64,000 nucleotides of DNA from Arthrobacter globiformis. GTDB lineage: Bacteria; Actinomycetota; Actinomycetes; Actinomycetales; Micrococcaceae. Under the pieces are notes generated by a model, which was given only the letters and a program-made list of their open reading frames with translations, did no database searches and was not told where the DNA came from. Below are positions 19,112-27,025 of this stretch, in pieces. Location: contig NZ_JAUSZX010000001.1 of NCBI RefSeq assembly GCF_030818015.1, positions 2,418,001-2,482,000 of the forward strand, in the 5' to 3' direction. Each line of letters opens with the position of its first letter. Within the stretch, counting starts at the first letter, position 1. The translations under genes were made by a program, and so were the position numbers.

Positions 19112-20203
19112 TTAGCTCTTAGGCGGAGCCACCGAACCGCGGACTTGAAGCCGCGCTTCCAGGACATTGTGTTTCGGGACGGAAGTATCGCCTGCGATCC
19201 TCGCAAGGAGAAGCTCTGCGGCCATGGAGCCAATTCGGTGTACGGGTTGGTGGATCGTTGTGATGGCCGGTCGGGTGAACGTCATCCAGTCGAGGTCGTC
19301 GAAGCAGATGAGTGAGAGTTGGTCCGGGATTTGGAAGGTTGAATCGGCTATTGCCTGCATTGCTCCGATGGACATCGTTCCGTCGGCGGTGAATAGAGCC
19401 GTTGGTCGGTCGGCGGCTTGGAGCAGGAGAGCGGCCTCTTGGCGTGCGGCTTCAGAGGAGTAGGATCCGGCACGGCGGATAAGGCTTGGGTCGACAGGTA
19501 TGCCGAAGTCTCGGTGGGCATCGAGGTATCCCTGGAGGCGCTGCCAGCTCGGATAGAGGGTTTCTCCGCTGGCTGAGAAGTGGGAAGCCTGTCGGATGAA
19601 TTCGTCAAGGCTCCCGTTGTGACGTTGTTCGAGTTCGGCGATGATCGCTATTCGGCGATGTCCGGCGTTCAGCAGGTGGTTGACTGCTTCCCGGGCGGAT
19701 CCCCTGTTGTCGACGGTCACTGAGTCGGCCGCCAGATTGTACGCCGCACGGTCAATCTGTACCGTGGGACAACCACCGGCTATGAGGTTGTGGAGGTGCT
19801 CGGAGCCTTGAACATCGCTTGGGGCAACAATGAGGCCATCTACGCGTTTTTCGAGCAGGAGTTGTACAGCTTCTCTTTCACGCTCAAGATCTTCATCGCT
19901 GTTGGTCAAGATAACGCCGAACCCGCGTGACCGTGCGACGTCGCCGATGCCGCGCAGGACCCTGGCGTAGAAGGCGTTATCGATGTCCGCGGCCACTACT
20001 CCTATGGTGTGGCTCTTGCCGGTGACGAGGCTGCGGGCAAGCGAGTTGGGCTTGTAGCCGAGTTTCTGGGCTGCAGTTCGTACCTTTGCCGCGACGTCGT
20101 CGCTGGTGTAGCCATAGTTGCCGAGAACCCGCCCCGCAGTGGCTGTGCTGACCCCGGCTTCAGCTGCGACCTGGGTGATGGTGATTCTCGCGGAGGTGGG
20201 CAT
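19112..20203 (-). CDS. LacI-family regulator of the Amadori-product operon
   Basis: The 363-residue regulator has the LacI helix-turn-helix (ITITQVAAEAGVSTATAGRV, about residues 7-26), hinge KLGYKPNSLARSL and an effector-binding core (IGVVAADIDNAFYARVLRG; C-terminal CFDDLDWMTFTRPAITTIHQ). It is transcribed away from the transporter/kinase/deglycase operon at 20546. Two similar 14-bp near-palindromes in the intervening region are probable binding sites. By context it should release the operon when a fructosyl-amino acid or its phosphate is present. Confidence 0.9.
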   Translation of the reverse strand: MPTSARITITQVAAEAGVSTATAGRVLGNYGYTSDDVAAKVRTAAQKLGYKPNSLARSLVTGKSHTIGVVAADIDNAFYARVLRGIGDVARSRGFGVILTNSDEDLEREREAVQLLLEKRVDGLIVAPSDVQGSEHLHNLIAGGCPTVQIDRAAYNLAADSVTVDNRGSAREAVNHLLNAGHRRIAIIAELEQRHNGSLDEFIRQASHFSASGETLYPSWQRLQGYLDAHRDFGIPVDPSLIRRAGSYSSEAARQEAALLLQAADRPTALFTADGTMSIGAMQAIADSTFQIPDQLSLICFDDLDWMTFTRPAITTIHQPVHRIGSMAAELLLARIAGDTSVPKHNVLEARLQVRGSVAPPKS

Positions 20204-20308
20204 TGGTATCTTTCCGTGGCTGTTTCGGCGTCGGGTTGTGGAAGTCTTGTCGCAAGCCGCAGGTCAGTAGCTTACCTGCCACATGCAGCAACGGCACGCT
20301 CCATTGTA

Positions 20309-20322
20309 TGAGAACGTTCGCA
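20309..20322. promoter_or_regulatory. operator-like site 1 between LacI and the Amadori operon
   Basis: TGAGAACGTTCGCA, with the perfect inner palindrome GAACGTTC, has the central CG of LacI-family operators. It is 107 bases upstream of the regulator's own start, suggesting autoregulation. Confidence 0.5.
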
Positions 20323-20488
20323 CATTTTCCAGTATCTTCCTGACGGTCTTTCTGCACCTACCCGCGCGCAGACAGCAGCGTCACGGTGCCCGCAAATGCA
20401 GGGCTCTGCGCCGTTGTCGCGGCTTGTCAAGGCGGATGAGGAAGCTCCTTGACGCGTGCCGAGAAAGAGATGTAGCTTACACATGACC

Positions 20489-20502
20489 TGATAACGCTCT
20501 CA
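20489..20502. promoter_or_regulatory. operator-like site 2 upstream of the Amadori operon
   Basis: TGATAACGCTCTCA matches site 1 at 11 of 14 positions and lies 44 bases before the binding-protein start, where a repressor would block transcription. Confidence 0.5.
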
Positions 20503-20545
20503 GCTCAAAGGTGAGCAAGTAACCCCCTCTACAGATTGGAATGGA

Positions 20546-21418
20546 ATGCGTATCCCTATTTCCCGGACGTTTCGCTTTGGCGCGATTGCGGCCTCCGCCG
20601 CCTTGGCGGTGAGCGTGCTGTCGGCGTGCGGCGGAGCTCCTGCATCCTCGTCAACGCAAGAGAATCCGTACGGCCTGATAGAGAAGGGCACGGTACGTGT
20701 TGCCAGCGTGGGGGACCTTAAGCCCTATACGTTCGCGGACGCGCAGGGTAATTTCACCGGCTTCGACGTCGAACTGTTCAAGGACGTGGCCCACCGCGCC
20801 GGCGTGGACAACGTGGTCTTCACCGGCCAGGACTTCTCCGCCATTCTTCCGGCCGTCGCCAACGGCCAGTTCGACGTCGGCGTAGCCGCCATCGGCATAA
20901 CGGACAAGCGCAAGGAAACGGTGGACTTCTCCAACGGCTACCTGGCCGGCTACCTGACGGTCATCACCACCAAGGCCTCGGGCATCAAGAATGTGGACGG
21001 CCTTGCCGGCAAGCGCTTGGGCGTGGTTCAAGGGACGCTGCAGGAAGCGTATGCCGTGAAGAACTTTCCCTCCGCGAACCTGGTGCGCTTCCCGGACAAC
21101 AACTCTGCCGTCGCTGCTGTGAACAGTGGCACCGCCGACGCCCACTTCCTGGACTATGAGTCTGCCAAGGCCTACGAGAAGCAGCACGGCCTGGTCAGCG
21201 CGGCGGACATCCCCTCCTTCGACGCCCCCGCAGGGTTCGCAGTCGCCAAGGACAAGCCCGCCTTCAAGGAAGCGCTGAACAAGGGCCTGGCCGAGGCGAT
21301 GGAGGACGGCACCTGGAAGAAGCTCTACCAGAAGTGGTTCCCGGGCTCGCCGATGCCTGAGCAGTACCTGCCCAAGACAGAGCAGACTGCCATCCCGGCT
21401 CCGACCGCAAGCAAGTAA
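20546..21418 (+). CDS. ABC transporter substrate-binding lipoprotein, polar amino acid (family 3) type
   Basis: The 290-residue protein has a lipoprotein signal ([13 protein letters not shown]; lipid on the Cys) and then an SBP_bac_3 domain: [45 protein letters not shown] and [14 protein letters not shown]. It should catch the substrate outside the membrane for the permease and ATPase that follow. In Agrobacterium similar family-3 transporters carry opines and Amadori compounds; the kinase and deglycase downstream point the same way here. ATG 20546 is the start that yields a full signal peptide. A GC-rich hairpin follows the stop. Confidence 0.9.
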   Translation: MRIPISRTFRFGAIAASAALAVSVLSACGGAPASSSTQENPYGLIEKGTVRVASVGDLKPYTFADAQGNFTGFDVELFKDVAHRAGVDNVVFTGQDFSAILPAVANGQFDVGVAAIGITDKRKETVDFSNGYLAGYLTVITTKASGIKNVDGLAGKRLGVVQGTLQEAYAVKNFPSANLVRFPDNNSAVAAVNSGTADAHFLDYESAKAYEKQHGLVSAADIPSFDAPAGFAVAKDKPAFKEALNKGLAEAMEDGTWKKLYQKWFPGSPMPEQYLPKTEQTAIPAPTASK

Positions 21419-21451
21419 GCGGCGGCCGGACCGGCATAGCGCCGTTCCGGT

Positions 21452-21478
21452 CGGGCGGGCCGCACCCCGGCCCGCCCG
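21452..21478 (+). promoter_or_regulatory. intercistronic stem-loop after the binding-protein gene
   Basis: A perfect 10-bp stem (CGGGCGGGCC and complement) with a 7-base loop and no T-run, between the binding-protein and permease genes. Such hairpins commonly stabilise the upstream message or attenuate readthrough, so that binding protein is made in excess. Confidence 0.55.
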
Positions 21479-21534
21479 GCACGGGAACCACTCGCCTGGC
21501 ATCCGAATAGAACACTAACGTCTGAGAGCAATCA

Positions 21535-22323
21535 ATGGACTGGTTCAACACCATCATCCGTACTTTCTTTGATTTCGGCGCAATGGCCGAAGTCCTGCCC
21601 CAACTCCTCGGAGTCGGGCTCCTGAACACCCTTATCATTTCCGTCGCCGCCACCATCATCGGCGTCGCGCTCGGCATGGTCGTCGCGGTCATGGGCATCT
21701 CACCGTCCAAATGGCTGCGGGTCCCTGCCCGGATCTACACAGACCTCTTCCGCGGCCTGCCCGCGATCCTCACCATCCTGCTGATTGGCCAGGGCTTCGC
21801 CCGGTTCAGCCAGTCGGTCTTCGGTCCCTCTCCATACCCGCTGGGGATCATCGCGCTGAGCCTGATCGCCAGTGCCTACATCGGCGAAATCTTCCGCGCC
21901 GGCATCCAAAGCGTCGACAAGGGCCAGGGTGAAGCCTGCCGTGCCCTGGGTATGAGCTACGCCAAATCGATGCGGCTCGTGGTGGTGCCGCAGGGTGTCC
22001 GCCGCGTCCTGCCGGCCCTGGTGAACCAGTTCATCGCCATCGTCAAGGACTCCTCCCTGGTCTACTTCCTGGGCCTGCTGGTCAGCGAACGCGAACTCTT
22101 CCGGGTAGGTCAGGACGCCGCCGTGCTCTCCGGGAACCTCTCGCCCCTGGTCATGGCCGGCATCTTCTACCTCGTCATCACCGTGCCCCTCACGCACCTG
22201 GTGAATTACTTTGACAGCCGCTTCCGCACCGGACGCCGCCGCCCCACCGCGCCCACGTCCGGCCTGAAGGAAGTCACCGAACTCGACGCGGCCTCGCCGC
22301 TGATCACCGGGAGCAACACATGA
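21535..22323 (+). CDS. ABC transporter permease, HisM/GlnP (polar amino acid) family
   Basis: The 262-residue membrane protein has five to six hydrophobic segments and the permease signature: TDLFRGLPAILTILLIGQG, then AYIGEIFRAGIQSVDKGQGE with the EAA-type loop EACRALGMSYAKSMRLVVVP. It forms the membrane channel, probably as a homodimer because only one permease gene is present. Its stop overlaps the next start by ATGA (22320-22323). Confidence 0.92.
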   Translation: MDWFNTIIRTFFDFGAMAEVLPQLLGVGLLNTLIISVAATIIGVALGMVVAVMGISPSKWLRVPARIYTDLFRGLPAILTILLIGQGFARFSQSVFGPSPYPLGIIALSLIASAYIGEIFRAGIQSVDKGQGEACRALGMSYAKSMRLVVVPQGVRRVLPALVNQFIAIVKDSSLVYFLGLLVSERELFRVGQDAAVLSGNLSPLVMAGIFYLVITVPLTHLVNYFDSRFRTGRRRPTAPTSGLKEVTELDAASPLITGSNT

Positions 22324-23126
22324 ACCTCACAAGCGCCAGCACCAGCAAGCCGACCCCAAATAAGACGCCCGCACACAAAGCCCCGGACATCGAGACGTTC
22401 CACGGCTCCAGCCTGGAGCTGAAGAACCTGACCATGGCCTACGGGGACGTCGAAGTCCTCCGGAACGTCAGCCTCACGGTCGCCCCGGGCACCACCACCT
22501 GCATCATCGGCCCCTCGGGCTCGGGCAAGTCCACCCTGCTGCGGGGGGTCAACCGGCTGCATGAACCCAAGAGCGGCGACGTGCTGCTCGCCGGCGAAAG
22601 CGCACTGCAGGTCAAACCCGACATCCTGCGCGCCCGGATCGGCATGGTCTTCCAGCACTTCAACCTCTTCCCTGACCACACCGCACTCGAGAACGTGGCA
22701 CTGGCCCTCTGGAGCGTCAAGGGCATGCCCAAGGCCGAGGCCAGGGAACGCGCCCGCCGCCGCCTCGCCGAAGTGGGCCTGGCCGAACGGGCCGACCACC
22801 GCCCCAGAGACCTCTCCGGCGGCCAGCAGCAGCGCGTCGCGATCGCCCGCGCACTGGCCATGGAACCGGAAGTGATGCTCTTCGATGAAGCCACTAGCGC
22901 CCTGGACCCGGAACTGGTCAAAGGCGTCCTGAACCTCATGGCAGGACTGGGCAAACGCGGCATGACCATGCTGGTGGTCACGCACGAGATGGGCTTCGCC
23001 CGCAAGGTCGCCGACCAGGTGGTCTTCATGGACGAAGGTGAAGTCGTTGAAGCCGGAACACCGTCCCAACTCTTCGACTACCCGCGCAGCGAACGCCTCC
23101 AGCGCTTCCTCTCCGAGGTGCTGTGA
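22320..23126 (+). CDS. ABC transporter ATPase, GlnQ/HisP family
   Basis: The 268-residue ATPase carries Walker A GPSGSGKST (about residue 61), the Q-loop in VFQHFNLFP, signature LSGGQQQRVAIARALAM, Walker B VMLFDEATSALDPE and switch His in VVTHEMGFARKVAD. It energises uptake with the upstream permease. Residues 1-30 are a Pro/Thr/Lys-rich extension before the usual start, so a shorter start near EIETFHGSS is possible but none has a better ribosome site. Its stop overlaps the kinase start. Confidence 0.94.
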   Translation: MNLTSASTSKPTPNKTPAHKAPDIETFHGSSLELKNLTMAYGDVEVLRNVSLTVAPGTTTCIIGPSGSGKSTLLRGVNRLHEPKSGDVLLAGESALQVKPDILRARIGMVFQHFNLFPDHTALENVALALWSVKGMPKAEARERARRRLAEVGLAERADHRPRDLSGGQQQRVAIARALAMEPEVMLFDEATSALDPELVKGVLNLMAGLGKRGMTMLVVTHEMGFARKVADQVVFMDEGEVVEAGTPSQLFDYPRSERLQRFLSEVL

Positions 23127-23971
23127 TGGTGCAGCCCCGCATCGCTGCCGCCGGGGACAATGTTGTCGACTGCTATCGGGAACTGGGCACGATGTTCCCG
23201 GGAGGAAACACTCTCAATGTCTCAGTCTTCGCCGCCCGCTTCGGCGCTTCCTCGGCCTACCTGGGCCAAATAGCCGCTGACGCCGCTGGAGACGCCATAG
23301 CCACAGCTCTGCAGGATGAGGGAGTGGACACCTCCGGTCTGCGGCGCGTCCGGGGCTCCACGGCACACTGCGTGATTGGACATGATGCCCAGGGCGACAG
23401 GGTTTTTGTCTCCTCAGACTTGGGGGTATCCGTCTTCACTCCGTCAGCGGAGGACCTAGCACGCCTGAAGTCGTTCGACGCCATTCACGTGGGAGCTACC
23501 AGTGGACTGGACCCTTGGGTTCCAGCGTTTGCGGCAGAGACACGGCTCTCGTATGACTTGGGAACCCGCCATGACGCAGACCACATCAAACGTGTCGGCC
23601 GTTCGTGTTACCTCATCATCTTGTCCGGTGGGGGACTGGACGACGCCGCTTTCGAATCTCTCCTGGAGCAGGGCGAAGGCTCCGGAGCCACCTGGACACT
23701 GGTGACCCGTGGAACCGAAGGAGCGACACTCAGCAACGGCGGGCGACGCCGCTGGAAGAGCCAGGCGCACCGCGCGGATGGGGTCATCGACACCCTCGGC
23801 GCCGGTGACACGTTCTGCGCGCGGGTCCTGGTGGGCCTCCTTCGGAACGAAGATCCCAGCCACTTCCTACCCAAGGCAGCAGCTGCAGCTGCCCTGACGT
23901 GCACGCAATTTGGCGCCTTCGGCCACGGCGTACCCATCGCCTCCGAAATCGGAGCATCTACGACCTGCTGA
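23126..23971 (+). CDS. frlD: PfkB-family kinase, fructoselysine 6-kinase-like
   Basis: The 281-residue sugar kinase has the short form typical of FrlD: GDNVVDCYRELGTMFPGGN at the N-terminus (substrate region; Asp and GGN motif), then the PfkB C-terminal signature DTLGAGDTFCARVL, with Asp in GAGD as catalytic base. It should phosphorylate the 6-position of a fructosyl-amino acid (fructoselysine-like) after uptake. The start ATG at 23126 overlaps the ATPase stop (TGATG); a GTG three bases earlier is possible. The deglycase gene follows, so the pathway order transporter-kinase-deglycase is complete. Confidence 0.85.
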   Translation: MVQPRIAAAGDNVVDCYRELGTMFPGGNTLNVSVFAARFGASSAYLGQIAADAAGDAIATALQDEGVDTSGLRRVRGSTAHCVIGHDAQGDRVFVSSDLGVSVFTPSAEDLARLKSFDAIHVGATSGLDPWVPAFAAETRLSYDLGTRHDADHIKRVGRSCYLIILSGGGLDDAAFESLLEQGEGSGATWTLVTRGTEGATLSNGGRRRWKSQAHRADGVIDTLGAGDTFCARVLVGLLRNEDPSHFLPKAAAAAALTCTQFGAFGHGVPIASEIGASTTC

Positions 23972-24029
23972 CCACTCAGCGTTCCAGGGCGAATGCCCAT
24001 TCATCGAATCAGGAAAAGTAAGGAATAAC

Positions 24030-25046
24030 ATGACCGACGGCACCTTTATCGGAGTACAACCTGTCAAGGAAATCCCCGACAACCTGCGCAGCTCGCAGGA
24101 ACATGCGCTCACCCTATGGCCCGAGATCGAATCCTTTGTAGCGGGGATCCCCGACCTTAAGCGCGTGTATCTCGTCGGAGCCGGAGGCTCCCTCTCCGGG
24201 CTGAACGCTGTGCAGTACCTCCTCGACAGGCGGAGCAAAATCCCTGCGACCTCCGTAAACTCCGGTGAGTTCTACCACCGCGGGTCTCCAGGAGTGGGTT
24301 CTGGCGCGTTCGTCATGGCGCTTTCCGCGGCTGGCACGACCCCTGAGACTGTTCGGGCAGCGTCTTGGGCCCAGGAGCGGGGGGCCGCTGTGGCAGCAGT
24401 GACATTGAATGCCGAGGGTGACCTGGCCAAGGCGGTCAACACCGCCTTCGTCGCGGAGACCGGGGACGGCAACCAGCTCCTCCTTCAGCTGGTGGCTCTT
24501 GCCATCCTGAAGCGTGAGGGCCAGGACGTGGCCGATGAACTTTCCGCACTTTCCGCGCTTCCTGCCGCCGCCGAAAAGGCCGTGCGGGCATTCGAACCCT
24601 TCGCCGCCAAGATCGCCGAAAACATGAAGGACGTTCCTGTCACCTACCTCATTGCTTCAGGGTCGCTGCAGGGGATGGGAACTACGTTTACGAGCTGCTT
24701 CCTTCAGGAAATGCAGTGGATGCACGCTGCAACCATCAACGCGAACGAGTTCTTCCAGGGCCCGTTTGAGGTCTTTGATAAGGAAACGAAGAGCATCCTG
24801 TACCTAAGCGAGGACGAAACGCGGCCCATGGCTGAGCGTGCGGAGCGCTTCCTCCAGAAGTACAGCGGAGAGACCTTCGTCATCGACAGCCGGGACCTGG
24901 AGCTGCCAGGCATCCCCGAAAACCAGCGCTCTTTCATAGCCCCGCTGGTCTTCTACACAATCGCCTTCCGCCTAGCGGCCCACTACGCGGCAGTGCGCGG
25001 ATACTCCTTGGAAGGCCGCCGCTACATGTGGCAGTTCGCCTACTAA
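24030..25046 (+). CDS. frlB: SIS-domain deglycase, fructoselysine-6-phosphate deglycase-like
   Basis: The 338-residue protein has two sugar-isomerase (SIS) domains. The first has VYLVGAGGSLSGLNAVQYLL and ALSAAGTTPETVRAA; the second has ASGSLQGMGTTFTSCFLQEM, NANEFFQGPFEVFDKET and a C-terminal AHYAAVRGYSLEGRRYMWQF. This organisation and length match FrlB, which splits fructosyl-amino-acid 6-phosphate into glucose 6-phosphate and the amino acid. ATG 24030 follows AAGGAATA; the frame is open further upstream but overlaps the kinase. A 16-bp hairpin closes the operon. Substrate specificity within the Amadori group is inferred. Confidence 0.87.
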   Translation: MTDGTFIGVQPVKEIPDNLRSSQEHALTLWPEIESFVAGIPDLKRVYLVGAGGSLSGLNAVQYLLDRRSKIPATSVNSGEFYHRGSPGVGSGAFVMALSAAGTTPETVRAASWAQERGAAVAAVTLNAEGDLAKAVNTAFVAETGDGNQLLLQLVALAILKREGQDVADELSALSALPAAAEKAVRAFEPFAAKIAENMKDVPVTYLIASGSLQGMGTTFTSCFLQEMQWMHAATINANEFFQGPFEVFDKETKSILYLSEDETRPMAERAERFLQKYSGETFVIDSRDLELPGIPENQRSFIAPLVFYTIAFRLAAHYAAVRGYSLEGRRYMWQFAY

Positions 25047-25049
25047 CAA

Positions 25050-25094
25050 CTTCGCGGACACCGAACAGAATACGCGAATTCGGTGTCCGCGAAG
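25050..25094. terminator. hairpin terminator of the Amadori operon
   Basis: A perfect 16-bp stem (CTTCGCGGACACCGAA and its complement) with a 13-base loop starts 4 bases after the deglycase stop. The T-run is weak. Confidence 0.75.
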
Positions 25095-25447
25095 AAGCGC
25101 TTGGCCGTTCGTCAATCTAGGCCGCTGGGGGCGGGGATGTCCTATTCGTCCTTACAACGTAGGCCGAGCATTCCAAAGGCGCGCGTGATCTCATCCCGTG
25201 CCGCGTCCTCAACGTTTCCTTCGCGCAGCAGCCGCGCCGGCGGCACGTCTTCCAACTGATGCCCTGGAACCAGGCCTGGACGGGAGTCTGTGGAGAAAAC
25301 GCTGCGACATAGACGCAGAAAGCAGCCCTTCTGGAGGCACTCCCCTGCCGATTTTCGAACGCGATAACCGGTGTTTCGTCAACCTAGGGGAGTTGGCCGG
25401 ACGAGTCCTTCTCCACCTGCAGGCGATGCTGAGTACAGGAGCCCTGG
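25095..25447. other. gene-poor stretch
   Basis: About 350 bases between the terminator and a decayed DNA-binding gene, with no supported frame. Confidence 0.35.
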
Positions 25448-25739
25448 CTAGTCTTCCTTGGCTTCTTCCAAGACCGCCCGCGCGGCTGCCGCGTCGTGAA
25501 GGTCCGGCAGGTACTTCTCCTGTTCTTCAATCTTGCGGCGGTAGAAGTCATAGGCGGCTTGTTTCGTGATCCCAGTGCTTCGCCGATCTGGGCCCACGTC
25601 GCGCCGGCCTCACACGCGGATTTCATGACGTACCAGCGCCTGCCCGTGAGCAGCTCGCGGCCTTTTTGCGTTCGCCAGCAGCGCCTCGAGGGCTGCGACT
25701 TCCGATACCTCCGCAAGGAAGTGTGCTGCGGCGGATTAA
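25448..25739 (-). pseudogene. small helix-turn-helix DNA-binding protein, frameshifted
   Basis: Three frames in order give one small protein: VAALEALLANA, then RRWYVMKSACEAGATWAQIG (helix-turn-helix core), then ITKQAAYDFYRRKIEEQEKY with a charged tail ending VLEEAKED and a stop at 25448. Frame breaks lie at the A-run near 25665 and near 25570. The restored protein of about 95 residues resembles short actinobacterial DNA-binding proteins. It points left toward the Amadori operon terminator. Confidence 0.6.
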
Positions 25740-25805
25740 AGTAGGCACAATTCCAGAGTAAGCTGCGAAAGAACCAAACTATTGTTACCTCTGTTGCCTT
25801 CTGAT

Positions 25806-26648
25806 ATGTTCATCGCTGTGAAAACGATGATGTTTGGCACTGGTAACGATGTTCAACTCGAAATGCTTGCCGCGGCTCCTGCTGGCGTAGCCGGGCCCCG
25901 TCCTGCGCTGCTCTTTGTGCATGGGCTCGGCCATGACGCCGCATGCTGGCGCAACTGGATGCGAGCAGCTTCCGCTGACGGCCATGCGGCGTACTCTATC
26001 TCCCTCAGGGGCCACGGCGCGAGTGGTGGAAGCCTGCGCTCGGCGTGGCTGAAGGACTATGTTGCTGATGTCCTTCGTGCAGTCGAAGCTGTCGATGCTG
26101 ATGAGCTCGTCCTGGTTGGGCACTCACTTGGTGGCTTGGTTGTGCAGCGGGTGTTGGCATTGCGGCCGGCGAAGGTGAGCGCGGGCGTGCTCGTTGGCTC
26201 CATCACTTCCGGTCCGGCCTTCGGGACGGTTATTTCGGTGCTGCGAAACCATCCCTGGCAGGCGATGCGGTTTCTTGCGGGTCGAAGCCTTCGGCTGCCC
26301 CCGGACATGCTGTTCGAGCGGATGGGCACCGAGGAGGCGGCGGAGATTTCTCGATCTCTTTGTGGCGAGTCACCCTGGGTCCAGTACCAGCTGCTTTTCC
26401 ACCTCCCGTCGAAGGTGAAGTCTGCATATCCGCTGCTGTCCGTCTATAGCACGCACGACCGAATGGTGCCCGTGCGGTCGGCGCGCGCAACCGCACGGCG
26501 CTATGGCGCCGATGTGCGGGAGCTCGCCGGGATCGGGCATGACATGATGCTCGACGGCGGCTGGGAACAGCCCTGGAGCGTGATCAGTGACTGGTTGAAG
26601 GCGCTGCGGGTCGAGGCGATCTCCCATAAAGGGAGGCAAAGTGGTTGA
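25806..26648 (+). CDS. alpha/beta hydrolase
   Basis: The protein of about 280 residues has a typical lipase/esterase-type hydrolase layout: LLFVHGLGHDAACWRNWM (oxyanion His-Gly), LRGHGASGGS, VGHSLGGLVVQRVLAL (Ser nucleophile), a cap region, YSTHDRMVPV (acid Asp) and GIGHDMMLDGGW (base His). It probably acts in the cytoplasm on an ester or lactone. Start candidates are ATG 25806, GTG 25818 and ATG 25827; 25806 is used, but without a decisive ribosome site. A truncated second hydrolase gene overlaps its end. Confidence 0.84.
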   Translation: MFIAVKTMMFGTGNDVQLEMLAAAPAGVAGPRPALLFVHGLGHDAACWRNWMRAASADGHAAYSISLRGHGASGGSLRSAWLKDYVADVLRAVEAVDADELVLVGHSLGGLVVQRVLALRPAKVSAGVLVGSITSGPAFGTVISVLRNHPWQAMRFLAGRSLRLPPDMLFERMGTEEAAEISRSLCGESPWVQYQLLFHLPSKVKSAYPLLSVYSTHDRMVPVRSARATARRYGADVRELAGIGHDMMLDGGWEQPWSVISDWLKALRVEAISHKGRQSG

Positions 26649-26709
26649 GTGCCAAGACATCGGATTCTCGGTCTACGGGGGAGCGGTGTTGCGTGGCGGG
26701 CTGTACGTT
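26641..26709 (+). pseudogene. 5' stub of a second alpha/beta hydrolase gene
   Basis: A GTG at 26641, preceded by GGAGG and overlapping the previous stop by 8 bases, opens a frame reading DIGFSVYGGAVLRGGLYV. This resembles the start of the hydrolase at 32309 (LDVEFTAEGGIKLRAWLYI). After about 23 codons the similarity ends, so only the head of a coupled gene remains. Confidence 0.5.
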
Positions 26710-27025
26710 CGACCGCCGTTAGTTAGTTACATCAGGGATTCCCTGGCCGTGCGCATACTATGTCTCATCTGGTAGCGGGGGCCTAATTGGATACGCCGAA
26801 AACCATTGCTTGAAAGAGCTGTATGGCCTATGCTTCTTTCAATCGCAGAGTTCACCTTTGTGTCCCCGAACACACTTGAGGGTTCGGTTGTCATGAGCAA
26901 GGCGCTGGGGAACAACCTAGACGGCAACCGCTCACAGAAGGCTGCGTGCCCCGATCCAAGAGCACTACGAGCTTCGAATCAGCTCAAGCACGCCAACGAC
27001 GGCGTGCATCAGAAAGGCGAACAAC
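26710..27025. other. upstream region of the MFS gene
   Basis: About 315 bases without a gene I can support. It should hold the promoter of the MFS transporter. Confidence 0.35.

Noticed and set aside
20651..21502. 283-codon minus-strand frame across the binding-protein gene
   Set aside because: Antisense shadow of a well-supported lipoprotein gene; the codon pattern belongs to the plus strand.
22206..23069. 287-codon minus-strand frame across the ABC ATPase
   Set aside because: Antisense shadow of a gene with all ABC motifs.
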